This document shows positions 42,307 to 51,118 of a stretch of DNA of 64,000 bases, in pieces. The stretch lies in NCBI GenBank assembly GCA_020444325.1, contig JAHLLD010000007.1, positions 124,001 through 188,000 of the forward strand, written 5' to 3'. Numbering within the stretch: the stretch's first letter is position 1; each line of letters starts with the position of its first letter. Made by a program: the position numbers and the translations under genes. Below the pieces are notes generated by a model that was not told the origin of the DNA, made no database searches, and saw only the letters and a program-made list of their open reading frames with translations. The stretch is from a bacterium. Its GTDB lineage: Bacteria; Bacteroidota; Ignavibacteria; SZUA-365.

Positions 42307-44661
42307 TTACCTTCCGTTACCGCTGACATGAGTCAAAACGTGCTGCACCATATCGGTTACCGTTGATGCCCCGGCGTTGAGCTGGTAGACGTCGGCCGAC
42401 TGGAAGAGCTTCTTGAAAAAGCGCTTCTGCAGTTCGATGCGTTCGTCAGTCTTGACCAGCAGATGGGGATTGTAGAACGGATGCTGTGTGCCGCCCGACG
42501 AAGTACCCGCGGGATAGCCCATCTCCACGGTGTGCAGGGCGTCGTCAATGTCCATGCGTTCGACGGCGGAGGATACCGGGTCGTTGCGCAGGATGAAGAC
42601 GTGGCGGATATCGATGCGTTTGACGTGCCGCGCCATTCCGCCGAGCCAGTACGGATCGAGCATGGCGTGCGACTTCTTTGCGCAGTCGTAACTGTACGGG
42701 GCGCCGCTGTTGAGGGGACAGCTTTCGTTGAGGCGATGCTGCTCGTTGCGGCAGTCTTCCACCTTCGTGATGACGTTCTCGCATTTGCTCTTGTCGAACA
42801 GCTTTGCGAGGGATTCATGTGCCCGCACGGCATTAGTTGGGATGTACATCTTTCGCTCGGGGTTGTCGGCAGCGGCGTATCCACCACCATAGCGCAGGAA
42901 GATGTAATCGTAACTGTGCAGGGCCACGGCTTCGTCTTCCTGGAAGACGCGCCAGAACAGGTCGGTTTTCTTCGTGCCTGAAGGACCGATGAACATCACG
43001 CCTTCGCCGTTGATGTCCATGGTCAGGGCACGTACCGCGTGGATGTCGAAGACACGCTCGGCAACGTCGGTCACGAGTCCCAGCGCCAGCGAACGCAGCG
43101 AGCCGTAATGATCCGAATTGAACAGCACGCCGGTCTTGGTGTCGGAATTGTAGAATGCATGCGGCTCTCGACCGGGCGCACCGTCGACCGCGTAGATCAC
43201 GCCATGTGGTTCGATGTCCGCTTCCAGCTGTGCGGGATACCAGTTCTCTACCCAGAAGTCGTAGAGGTGTCCGACATTGGTACGCAGCTGCACGATCATG
43301 CCGTTGATGTTGGCATTCCACTCGAAGTAGTTGCTGTAGCCAAGCTGCGCTTCCGCTTCGGCCACCATGGCATCGCGCATGCCGACCTTTACATCCCAGT
43401 CCACCGGCACGTAATGTTTGTGCACCGTCTCGGTGTTGGTCAGCTTGATGAGCTTGCGCTTCGGCGCCGGCTTGAGTTTGGCCAGCGCGCCTGCGAGACG
43501 CTCCATGCCTTCCTGCAGGTTGGCCATGGAAGTTGCGTAGCTGATGCGGATGAAATCGTCCGTCCCGAATGCGTCACCCGGCACGATGGCCACGTTCGCA
43601 TGCTTCAGCAGGAAGTAGGCCATGCCGTAGCTGTTGCGAATGGGAACGCCGTCGTATTCCATCTTATAGTAAGCGGACATGTTCGGGAAGGCGTAGAATG
43701 CGCCGCGGGGCATGGGACAGCTGACGCGGGGCATGGACTGCAGCTTGTACACCACGAAGTTGCGTCGCTTCTCGAACTCGGCGGCCATCTTCGAGATTTC
43801 ATACTGCGGTCCTTTATACGCCTCGAGCGCGGCTCGCTGCGAGATGGAACTCGGGTTGGATGTGGCGTGGCTCTGCACTTTGGCCATGGCCGAGATAATC
43901 TCGGGGGAAGCCGCGGCCCAGCCAATACGCCAGCCCGTCATCGAGTACGCCTTGGACACGCCATCGATGGTGATCGTCCGCTTGCGCACTTCCTCGTTCA
44001 GCGACGCGAAGCGGGTGAACTTCAGGCTGTCATATATCAGCTTGCCGTAAATCTCGTCGGCAATGCAGATGAGATCCTCTTCCACAATGACTTCGGCCAG
44101 CGCTTCGAGTTCTTCACGCGTGTAGCCGCTGCCGGTGGGATTGGAAGGATTGTTCAGGAACACCGCCTTGGTCGACGCATTGACCGTATCGCGCAGCTGC
44201 TCGGGTGTCAGGCGGAAGCCGTCTTCCTCGCGGGTCTGCACGATCACGGGACGACCGTTCGCCAGCTTCACCATTTCCGGGTACGACACCCAGTAGGGAG
44301 CGGGAATGATCACTTCGTCGCCATCGTTGACGATGGCCATCATCGCGTTGTAAATGGAATGCTTCGCGCCGTTGGAGACCATGATCTCCGTGGCCGGGTC
44401 ATACGAGAGCTGATACTCTTCCTCGAGATGCCGCGCAATGGCCTTGCGCAGCGGGAGGATGCCCTCGTTGGCCGTGTACTTGGTAAAGTTCTCGTCGATC
44501 GCCTTTTTGCCGGCCTCCTTGATGTGCGCGGGTGTCCCGAAATCGGGCTCACCCACACTGAGGTCGATGACATCGACCCCCTGCTCCTTGAGCGCCTTGG
44601 CCTTGGCGGCGACTTTCAGCGTCGGCGAAGAACCTATAAGGTGAATTCTGTCTGCCGTCAC
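42307..44661 (-). CDS. Aspartate aminotransferase fused to a PEPCK/HprK-like P-loop domain
   Basis: 784 residues. Residues 1-395 form a complete class I PLP aminotransferase: DLSVGEPDFGTP, the PLP Lys at 237 in TIDGVSKAYSMTGWRIGW, NNPSNPTGSGY, and the substrate Arg in DFIRISYATSMANLQEG. This resembles bacterial aspartate aminotransferase. Residues about 400-784 are a second module with a Walker A-like GPSGTKKTD (559-567), embedded as in HPr kinase or PEP carboxykinase. Its exact family is uncertain. The next gene is a full PEPCK-like enzyme, so the pair could link aspartate, oxaloacetate and PEP; this is inference. I see no stop or frameshift at the junction. Confidence 0.8.
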   Translation of the reverse strand: MTADRIHLIGSSPTLKVAAKAKALKEQGVDVIDLSVGEPDFGTPAHIKEAGKKAIDENFTKYTANEGILPLRKAIARHLEEEYQLSYDPATEIMVSNGAKHSIYNAMMAIVNDGDEVIIPAPYWVSYPEMVKLANGRPVIVQTREEDGFRLTPEQLRDTVNASTKAVFLNNPSNPTGSGYTREELEALAEVIVEEDLICIADEIYGKLIYDSLKFTRFASLNEEVRKRTITIDGVSKAYSMTGWRIGWAAASPEIISAMAKVQSHATSNPSSISQRAALEAYKGPQYEISKMAAEFEKRRNFVVYKLQSMPRVSCPMPRGAFYAFPNMSAYYKMEYDGVPIRNSYGMAYFLLKHANVAIVPGDAFGTDDFIRISYATSMANLQEGMERLAGALAKLKPAPKRKLIKLTNTETVHKHYVPVDWDVKVGMRDAMVAEAEAQLGYSNYFEWNANINGMIVQLRTNVGHLYDFWVENWYPAQLEADIEPHGVIYAVDGAPGREPHAFYNSDTKTGVLFNSDHYGSLRSLALGLVTDVAERVFDIHAVRALTMDINGEGVMFIGPSGTKKTDLFWRVFQEDEAVALHSYDYIFLRYGGGYAAADNPERKMYIPTNAVRAHESLAKLFDKSKCENVITKVEDCRNEQHRLNESCPLNSGAPYSYDCAKKSHAMLDPYWLGGMARHVKRIDIRHVFILRNDPVSSAVERMDIDDALHTVEMGYPAGTSSGGTQHPFYNPHLLVKTDERIELQKRFFKKLFQSADVYQLNAGASTVTDMVQHVLTHVSGNGR

Positions 44662-44765
44662 GTTATTACCTCAATGATGGTCGTTTACTGATTGCATCCA
44701 CACCGCGCGATACTGAATTGGCAGCGGTGAAGGACCGGGGAAACGGGCTGCGCATGAAGGGACCT

Positions 44766-46154
44766 TTAGTCCTCTTCCCCTGCCAGCTTATCCTTGAGGA
44801 ATTTCGCGAGGTCAACGCCGGTGAGTGTCTTGACGACATCCGGGACCTGCGAAATGACATCGGCGATCTGTCCGGTAAGCTGCGTGGTGCCCAGCTTGCC
44901 GTCCGCTCCGCCGAGCAGCGTGATTTTGTCGATGCGCGAAAGCGGCTCGGCCACGTTCTTCGTGAGCTCGGGCAGCACGTCGAGAACCATCTGGTACATC
45001 GCGGCCTGGTTGTACTGTCCGTACGCCTTCGCCTTTTCGATCATCGCATCGGCCTCGGACTGTCCGAGCATCTTGATGCGTGCGGCTTCGACTTCGTTTT
45101 CCTTCGCGCGGGCCTGCATCTTGGCCTCGGATTCTTTCACCACACGAATGCCCTCGGCTTCCGCTTCGGAAATGATCTGCACCTTGCGGGCCTCGGCCGG
45201 CTTGATGATGTTCGCTTCGAGTTCCTTTTCCTTGCGCTTGATCTCTTCGGCCTGGACTTTCGCCTGCTCCTGCGTTTCGATCAGCTTGACCTTGTATTCC
45301 TCCTGCTTGACGTCCTGCTCGAGACGGTAACGCTCGAGTTCGTAAGAGGAGTCTGCCTGCGCGCGAACCTTGTTGACTTCGATCTGCGACTTGGCTTTGA
45401 GCTCTTCATTCTTCCAGTTGCGTCCGGCAACCTCGGCAGCGGCAGTAAGCTTGGCGACTTCCGCTTCCTTGTTTGCCTGTGCAGCGAAGATGGCGGCGTC
45501 ACGATCATACTCGGCCTGCTTCACAACAGCGTCGCGCTTCGCGGCCGCAATGCGCGGTTTGGACAGTGCTTCGAGATAGCCCTGCGTGTCATTGATATCC
45601 TTGAGCGCGAAGGAAATCATGGACAGACCCATGCTTCCCAGATCACGCACGACAGCGTTGTAAACACGGTTCGCAAATTCGGCGCGGTCGGAATACAGTT
45701 CCGTCACCGTCATGCCGCCGATGGCTTCGCGCACTTTGCCTTCGAGTACAGTCTGCGCAACTTCGTGCACGGCACTGGTGCCGCCACCCATGAAGTTCTG
45801 CGTGGCGAGGAAAATGGCGTATTCATTTGAGTCAATTTTCACCTGTGCGGAGGACTCGCTCAGGATGGGAATACCGTCCTTCGACAGCACTTCCGGCGTC
45901 TTGATGGTAACGGTGACGACCTCAATGGGCAGGGTGTCGGCCTGTTCGGTGAAAGGATTGACAAAAGAACCGCCGCCGATACGGAATTTGTATCCGATCT
46001 CCTGCGTCGCGCCATCTGGCGTGGTGATCTGGCTCTTGCGGCCGCTGACCACGAGCACTTCATTGGGGCCGGCCTTGCGGTACTGCCGCGTCATCCAGAA
46101 GATGAAAGCAGCGATCAAGACAACGAGGACGGCAATGATGATCCAAGTAAGCAT
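44766..46154 (-). CDS. Flotillin-like SPFH-domain protein
   Basis: 462 residues. An N-terminal membrane segment (LTWIIIAVLVVLIAAFIFWM) is followed by the SPFH domain (residues about 30-210) and a long Ala/Glu/Lys-rich coiled coil with EAEAEGIRVVKESEAKMQARAKENEVEAARIK. The C-terminal part carries Gly-rich and hydrophobic residues. Flotillins organise membrane microdomains. It lies 104 bases upstream of the aminotransferase fusion on the same strand and is divergent from the M48 protease gene. No NfeD partner is adjacent. Confidence 0.92.
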   Translation of the reverse strand: MLTWIIIAVLVVLIAAFIFWMTRQYRKAGPNEVLVVSGRKSQITTPDGATQEIGYKFRIGGGSFVNPFTEQADTLPIEVVTVTIKTPEVLSKDGIPILSESSAQVKIDSNEYAIFLATQNFMGGGTSAVHEVAQTVLEGKVREAIGGMTVTELYSDRAEFANRVYNAVVRDLGSMGLSMISFALKDINDTQGYLEALSKPRIAAAKRDAVVKQAEYDRDAAIFAAQANKEAEVAKLTAAAEVAGRNWKNEELKAKSQIEVNKVRAQADSSYELERYRLEQDVKQEEYKVKLIETQEQAKVQAEEIKRKEKELEANIIKPAEARKVQIISEAEAEGIRVVKESEAKMQARAKENEVEAARIKMLGQSEADAMIEKAKAYGQYNQAAMYQMVLDVLPELTKNVAEPLSRIDKITLLGGADGKLGTTQLTGQIADVISQVPDVVKTLTGVDLAKFLKDKLAGEED

Positions 46155-46341
46155 TTAAGCCTCCAAAACACTTGGGGAAAGTATCGATTCGATATTGTAA
46201 GAATCCGTGATGGACAGTGAACGTTCGGGCCCTTTCGCTTGCGTTAGGCAGGATGCACGCGAGCATCTCGACAATAAATACAAACTTACTTATCCTTTTT
46301 TTAAGGCACAAATGCTCCTTTCCCTGTCGTATATTGGGATC

Positions 46342-47631
46342 ATGAACATTTACGCCGTCATTATTCTCGTTACCCTGCTGCTCACGACCGCGCTGGAAGT
46401 GTGGGCCGACCTTCTCAACCTTCGCGCACTCTCGCCCGAGCTGCCTGACGAGTTCAAGGACGTCTATGATGAAAAGGAGTATGCACGTTCGCAGGAATAC
46501 ACCCGCGTGCGGACGAGATTCGGATTTATCTCCGGCGGATTTGACCTGCTGATAATGCTGCTCTTCTGGTTTTCAGGGGGATTCAACTGGCTGGATGTGC
46601 AGCTCCGCACACTGGAACTGGGACCGATATGGACGGGACTTCTTTACATCGGGAGCCTGAGCGCGGGTATGGGAATCCTGACACTCCCGTTTTCCGTGTA
46701 TTCCACCTTCGTTATCGAGGAGCGCTTCGGCTTCAACCGCACCAGCGTTAAAACCTTCATTCTCGACATGCTCAAAGGTGCTCTGCTGGGGGTGCTCATC
46801 GGGGGACCCGTGCTGGCGCTCGTGCTCTGGCTCTTCCTTACGGCCGGCACCATCGCGTGGCTGTACGCATGGCTCGCGGTCACTGCGTTCATGATTGTCA
46901 TGCAGTACATCGCTCCCACCTGGATCATGCCGCTGTTCAACCGTTTTACCCCGCTTGAAGAGGGTCCGCTGCGCGATGAAATTCTCCGCTATGCCGACTC
47001 TGTCCAATTCCCTTTGAAAGGGATTTTCGTGATGGACGGTTCAAAACGCTCGTCCCGTTCGAACGCGTTCTTCACGGGATTCGGAAAGAACAAGCGCATC
47101 GTGCTCTTCGACACGCTGATAGAAAAGCATGATGTGGAAGAACTGACATCCGTACTCGCACATGAGATCGGGCACTACAGGAAAAAACATATCATCGTCG
47201 GACTGCTGCTCAGCGTGATCGAGACCGGGGTCATGTTTTTCCTGCTGTCGCTGTTCATATCGCAGGCCGCTCTCGCGCACGCGTTTTTCATGGCGCATGT
47301 ATCGGTGTATGCGGGACTCGTGTTCTTCGGCATGCTCTACTCACCTGTGTCCTTCCTGCTGTCCATTGGGATGAATGCCCTTTCGCGTAAGCATGAGTTC
47401 GAAGCAGACCGCTATGCCGTGCTCACTTATCGGAAGCCTGACGCCATGGCATCAGCGCTCAAAACACTTTCCGTCACGAATCTCAGCAACGTCACACCGC
47501 ACCCGGTGTACGTCTTCCTCCACTACTCCCATCCCCCCATGATCGAACGCCTCCGCCACATCGTACGCGTCGCTGCTGAGAAAATCCCCCACCGCTCCAA
47601 ACTCCGCATCGGCGTGAAAGATCTGCTGTAG
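46342..47631 (+). CDS. M48 family (Ste24-like) membrane metalloprotease
   Basis: 429 residues from the ATG at 46342, which gives the usual N-terminus MNIYAVIILVTLLLTTALEVWADLLN; starts at 46312 or 46207 are less likely. Zinc motif HEIGH in LTSVLAHEIGHYRKKH, with the third ligand Glu in SRKHEFEADRYAV. About seven membrane segments. Ste24-like enzymes cleave membrane proteins and peptides at the cytoplasmic face or within the bilayer. Followed by the repeat cluster at 47640-47851. Confidence 0.92.
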   Translation: MNIYAVIILVTLLLTTALEVWADLLNLRALSPELPDEFKDVYDEKEYARSQEYTRVRTRFGFISGGFDLLIMLLFWFSGGFNWLDVQLRTLELGPIWTGLLYIGSLSAGMGILTLPFSVYSTFVIEERFGFNRTSVKTFILDMLKGALLGVLIGGPVLALVLWLFLTAGTIAWLYAWLAVTAFMIVMQYIAPTWIMPLFNRFTPLEEGPLRDEILRYADSVQFPLKGIFVMDGSKRSSRSNAFFTGFGKNKRIVLFDTLIEKHDVEELTSVLAHEIGHYRKKHIIVGLLLSVIETGVMFFLLSLFISQAALAHAFFMAHVSVYAGLVFFGMLYSPVSFLLSIGMNALSRKHEFEADRYAVLTYRKPDAMASALKTLSVTNLSNVTPHPVYVFLHYSHPPMIERLRHIVRVAAEKIPHRSKLRIGVKDLL

Positions 47632-47639
47632 AGAAGCCA

Positions 47640-47670
47640 GATTTCAGATTACAGATTGCAGATTCCAAAT
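47640..47670. repeat. CAGATTTCAGATT-type dispersed repeat
   Basis: Short run of AGATTTC, AGATTAC and AGATTGC units directly after the M48 gene. Same family as 17118-17170. Confidence 0.55.
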
Positions 47671-47679
47671 TGAACTCAT

Positions 47680-47791
47680 CGTCCCCACGCTCTGCGTGGG
47701 GACGGGACTTCCGAACGCTCCGCGTTCATTCTTCCCAACAAATCGCCGCAGAGCGGCGGTTGTATACGTCCCCACGCGGAGCGTGGGGACG
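47680..47791. repeat. Four REP-like palindromes with three-base loops
   Basis: CGTCCCCACGC arms with loop TCT at 47680-47704; GAACGC/TCC at 47713-47727; CGCCGC/AGA at 47744-47758; CGTCCCCACGC/GGA at 47767-47791. The first two are in reverse order and orientation relative to 38740-38788. Confidence 0.8.
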
Positions 47792-47798
47792 ATGAACA

Positions 47799-47851
47799 GG
47801 AAGCAATCCCTGATTAAATCTGCAATCTGCAATTTGAAATTTGAAATCTGT
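47799..47851. repeat. GGAAGCAATCCCTG plus CTGCAAT run, copy 2
   Basis: GGAAGCAATCCCTG and the following ATCTGCAATCTGCAATTTG run repeat the segment at 25643-25712. Confidence 0.65.
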
Positions 47852-47866
47852 CCTCTGGATTCGCGC

Positions 47867-48793
47867 CTATTCGGCGCGATAAAATATGCCGCGTGGGGCG
47901 CGTTGCTGTTGGATGAGTCCGTCGGCGAGAAGGACGTCGAGGTATTTGCCTGCGTCGAGGGGATGGAGTCCAAGAGCGGAGGAAAGATCATCGAGCGTGC
48001 AGGGACGCACGCGGATGGTGTCAAGAATACGGTCGCGAATGTCTTCGCTGAAGGATGCGAGGTGACGGCGGAGAACGGGTTTCCCGATGACTTCCACGCC
48101 TTCGCCCAGCATGTGTGCGATGGCCTCGAGATTCTCGCGGGGCATGGGGTCGATCCAGTCCACCGCTCCCGGACGATCAAGTGCATTGAGCTGAACACGC
48201 GTGGTGCGCAGGCGGGGCAGCAGTTCGCTGAAGAGCGCGAGTTCCTCGGGCGTATCATTGAGTCCGGGAATCAGAAAAATTTCCAGCCAGACCTCTCCGT
48301 GGAATTCCCGGCAGAATATTTCCAGTCCCTCAATCAGCTGTCCACTCGTGAGCGATGATTGAGGACGATTGATTTTACGGAACACGTCATCAGATACCGC
48401 ATCGAGCGACGGGACGACGCGGTCTACCGGCATCAGCTCCGCGCGCACCTCCGGCAGATGCAGCAGGGTGCTGTTCGTAAGCATGACCACGGGGTACTGC
48501 GGGAATTCCCTTTTCAGAAACGCGATGATATCTCCCACACCGCTGTGCAGCGTCGGCTCCCCGGAACCGGAGAAGGTGACGGCGTCGAGATCGGGTGCGG
48601 ACGAAAGAAACGCGCGCAGCTGATCGATCACTTCCTGCGTGGGCACGTACTCTTTGCGTTCCACGGTCAGGGTATCTGTTTTCCCGCATTCACAGTACAG
48701 ACAATTGAGCGTGCAGGCTTTCTGCGGGGTCAGGTCGATGCCGAGTGAGGTACCGAGACGACGGGAGGGGACGGGTCCGAAAAGATGGCGCAT
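47867..48793 (-). CDS. Radical SAM protein with winged-helix C-terminus
   Basis: 308 residues from the ATG at 48793, giving the family N-terminus MRHLFGPVPSRRLGTSLGID; 48829 would add 12 residues. The cluster motif is CTLNCLYC. VTFSGSGEPTLH binds SAM, and LEIFLIPGLNDTPEEL is typical of this YfkB-like or Moa/Nif-like group. The last ~70 residues look like a small winged helix (IRVRPCTLDDLSSALGLHPLDAGKYLDVLLADGLI). The substrate is unknown. Downstream of rsgA and the methyltransferase on the same strand. Confidence 0.88.
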   Translation of the reverse strand: MRHLFGPVPSRRLGTSLGIDLTPQKACTLNCLYCECGKTDTLTVERKEYVPTQEVIDQLRAFLSSAPDLDAVTFSGSGEPTLHSGVGDIIAFLKREFPQYPVVMLTNSTLLHLPEVRAELMPVDRVVPSLDAVSDDVFRKINRPQSSLTSGQLIEGLEIFCREFHGEVWLEIFLIPGLNDTPEELALFSELLPRLRTTRVQLNALDRPGAVDWIDPMPRENLEAIAHMLGEGVEVIGKPVLRRHLASFSEDIRDRILDTIRVRPCTLDDLSSALGLHPLDAGKYLDVLLADGLIQQQRAPRGIFYRAE

Positions 48794-48841
48794 GCTGGGG
48801 ACGTAGTGACGTTCGTGGCTGGTAATCATGTCGCTGGAAAC

Positions 48842-49287
48842 TTATGCAGAATGTGCATAGAGCGCAATGAACAAGGGCGAGGTCATGCCCGGTCAGGAAG
48901 CGATGCGCTGAATATGCGTTGCGTATGCGACATCGGACGGAGCGGAGGAATTGAGATTATGCGGAAACTGCATAATGCGAAAGGCGGGTTCATCGGCGAG
49001 AACTTTCTCGAAGAACGGGAGTCCGGGAGTGTAACAGAAACGTCCCCCGGGACGCAGATTATGCAGAATCTGCATAAAATGTTGAGCGAAACGCGATTCC
49101 AGTCCTGTCTGATGACGGTGATGAAACAGGAAATGCAGGCTGAAGGATTGATGCGCGACTACGGTGCCCCACTGGGCGGCATCAAGCGGCGCCTGCATCC
49201 AGTCCAAGCGCAGAAATCCCTCCGCTCGCGGTGCAAGCCGGTCGACACCGAGTCCCGCCACACCCGCATTATGCAGAAAGTGCATAA
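48842..49287. repeat. Four TTATGCAnnnnnTGCATAA palindromes (copies 3-6)
   Basis: Copies at 48842-48860 (intergenic), 48957-48975, 49059-49077 and 49269-49287 (in the methyltransferase gene). The centre sequences are GAATG, GAAAC, GAATC and GAAAG. The third, TTATGCAGAATCTGCATAA, is a perfect palindrome. Coding copies read IMQFPHN, FMQILHN and LMHFLHN. Confidence 0.7.
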
Positions 49288-49867
49288 GCCTTCCTTCACT
49301 ACCACAGCCGAGGTCGAGCACGGGTTGCTGCAGCTGCTCCACCTCGAGCGCAAGCAACGTGAGCTGCAGTTCGGCCGAATACTCATCGCATGGTACGCTG
49401 CGGAGAAAACTCTCCGCGGGCTGTCCACCATCATCAGTGGGACACACCGCAGCAAAGAAACGCAGCAGCCGTTCGTGATGCGCGTCGATAACATGACGCA
49501 TGGCCTTGCGCAGGGCATCCCTCGATGCAGCATCCCTCAACGCATGCGCACTGCGTGTAACCAGCGCATCGTAGAGCGACGCCAGCAATGTATCGCTCCC
49601 TCCCGGAAGCGCGAGATACTGATTACGTTCCCACGTATACACGCGGGTGGCGTCGGCCATTTCATCGATCAGCTGCCGGCGCTTGTCCTCGTCCGCGAGA
49701 AGGACCAGCATTTCATTCCGGTGCGTGAACACGAAGTCGACGAAGTCTTCATCCACACCACGGAACAGGTGGTTGTCGTACAGGAAATCGCCGAGGTCGA
49801 ACTGCTCCCTGTCCGCATACCGTTCGGCGATAAAAAACTTCAGCTGTTCATGTACGCTTGGGGCCAC
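48893..49867 (-). CDS. Class I SAM-dependent methyltransferase-like protein
   Basis: 324 residues. Residues 1-175 are helical and not recognised. The second half holds a methyltransferase fold: motif I VLDLGCGSEGRLMHFL, acidic loop LGVDRLAP, motif near VVAHQSFSLHFLFHH, and LRPGGRFCYTPGLPFFEKVL. Substrate unknown. The start overlaps the end of rsgA by 20 bases, so translation may be coupled. Three copies of the TTATGCA palindrome are built into the coding sequence. Confidence 0.75.
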   Translation of the reverse strand: MAPSVHEQLKFFIAERYADREQFDLGDFLYDNHLFRGVDEDFVDFVFTHRNEMLVLLADEDKRRQLIDEMADATRVYTWERNQYLALPGGSDTLLASLYDALVTRSAHALRDAASRDALRKAMRHVIDAHHERLLRFFAAVCPTDDGGQPAESFLRSVPCDEYSAELQLTLLALEVEQLQQPVLDLGCGSEGRLMHFLHNAGVAGLGVDRLAPRAEGFLRLDWMQAPLDAAQWGTVVAHQSFSLHFLFHHRHQTGLESRFAQHFMQILHNLRPGGRFCYTPGLPFFEKVLADEPAFRIMQFPHNLNSSAPSDVAYATHIQRIAS

Positions 49868-50924
49868 CGGGTTTACCCTTCAAGATGGACTTCACCATTT
49901 TCCCGAACTCCTTGTCCCGCTTGCGTCGTTCGACATACGAGCGCTGATAGTGCGCAGCTTCACGCTGCATTTTCTGATAGTTTTCAAAGTGTCCTTCATC
50001 GAGCACACCCTCTTCGAGTGCGGCGAGCACGGCACAGCCCTTTTCGTGCTGATGCGTGCAATCCGAAAAACGGCACTGCTCGATCAACTCCTCGATATCG
50101 GCGAAGGTGGCGCTCATACCGGCATCGGCGCCGAAATTGCCCAGTTCACGCATGCCCGGTGTGTCGATGAGCAGGGCACCGTCGGGCATGGGAAGCAGCT
50201 GCCGGCGCGTGGTCGTATGCCGTCCGCGATGGTCCGCATCGCGCACTTCCTTGGTCGCAAAAACCTGCTCACCCAGCAGCGTGTTGAGCAGTGTGGTCTT
50301 CCCGACGCCGGACGAGCCCAGGAGACAGACAGTGCTTCCGGGAAGCAGCTCCGTGCGGATGACTTCGAGTCCTTCCCCCGTCACCGCACTATAGGCGATG
50401 CATGACACTTTCCCGGCTGTTTCGCGCATGCCCTCGAGCATCGCCGCGCGTTCATCCTCATCCACGAGATCAGCTTTGCCGAGAATGATGACAGGACGAA
50501 TCCCGCCCTCCCGTATCATCACCAGGTAACGCTCGAGGCGATTGAGGTTGAAATCGCGATCAGCCGCCTGCAGCACGAAGGCAGTATCGATATTGGCCCC
50601 GAGCAACTGGAATTCCACATTGCGTCCCGGATCCTTGCGCCGCAACACCGTGCGGCGAGGGAGCAGGTGATGTATCAAGGCGAAGGTATCGTCATTGAGA
50701 AGCTGTGCGGCAACCCAGTCGCCCACGGTGGGGATTGCAAGGCTGTCTTCAGCCGTAAACAGCAATCGTCCCGTCGGTTCTGCGGTGACGGGTCCCTTTT
50801 CCGTCAACAGTTCGAAATTATTCCTGTTGACCACTGCGACGCGGGCCGGGACGAAACCGGACACACCGAGTTCGGCGAACGCCTCTGCAGCGTACGATTC
50901 GTATCCGATTTCCTTAAGTGTCAT
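49848..50924 (-). CDS. rsgA: Ribosome small subunit-dependent GTPase A
   Basis: 358 residues from the ATG at 50924 (MTLKEIGYESYAAEAFAELG). A TTG at 51029 opens a longer frame without support. Circularly permuted GTPase that matures the 30S subunit: an OB-like N-terminal domain, G4 ILGKADLVD before G1 LLGSSGVGKTTLLNTLLG, and G3 IDTPGMREL. The C-terminal zinc knuckle is CRFSDCTHQHEKGCAV. The Arg/Lys-rich end matches other RsgA proteins. Confidence 0.95.
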   Translation of the reverse strand: MTLKEIGYESYAAEAFAELGVSGFVPARVAVVNRNNFELLTEKGPVTAEPTGRLLFTAEDSLAIPTVGDWVAAQLLNDDTFALIHHLLPRRTVLRRKDPGRNVEFQLLGANIDTAFVLQAADRDFNLNRLERYLVMIREGGIRPVIILGKADLVDEDERAAMLEGMRETAGKVSCIAYSAVTGEGLEVIRTELLPGSTVCLLGSSGVGKTTLLNTLLGEQVFATKEVRDADHRGRHTTTRRQLLPMPDGALLIDTPGMRELGNFGADAGMSATFADIEELIEQCRFSDCTHQHEKGCAVLAALEEGVLDEGHFENYQKMQREAAHYQRSYVERRKRDKEFGKMVKSILKGKPGGPKRT

Positions 50925-51118
50925 GCTATCTTCCCACTGAATACTGTCAGGTATATGTAAAAATAATAAAAGTACTGTCCTCCACGCAGGGAATTTTTTC
51001 CTGCCTTGCCGGAGAACCGCGCAGGACAACGAGATGCGGCCGGGAATTGCGAATTGGCACTGTTTTTCCCTACTTTACCCGCATTCAACAGCGCCGTACA
51101 ACCTCGGACAATCCCCGC

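Noticed and set aside
43039-44691. 550-codon open frame on the plus strand opposite the aminotransferase fusion
   Set aside because: Shadow frame; no start context and no domain.
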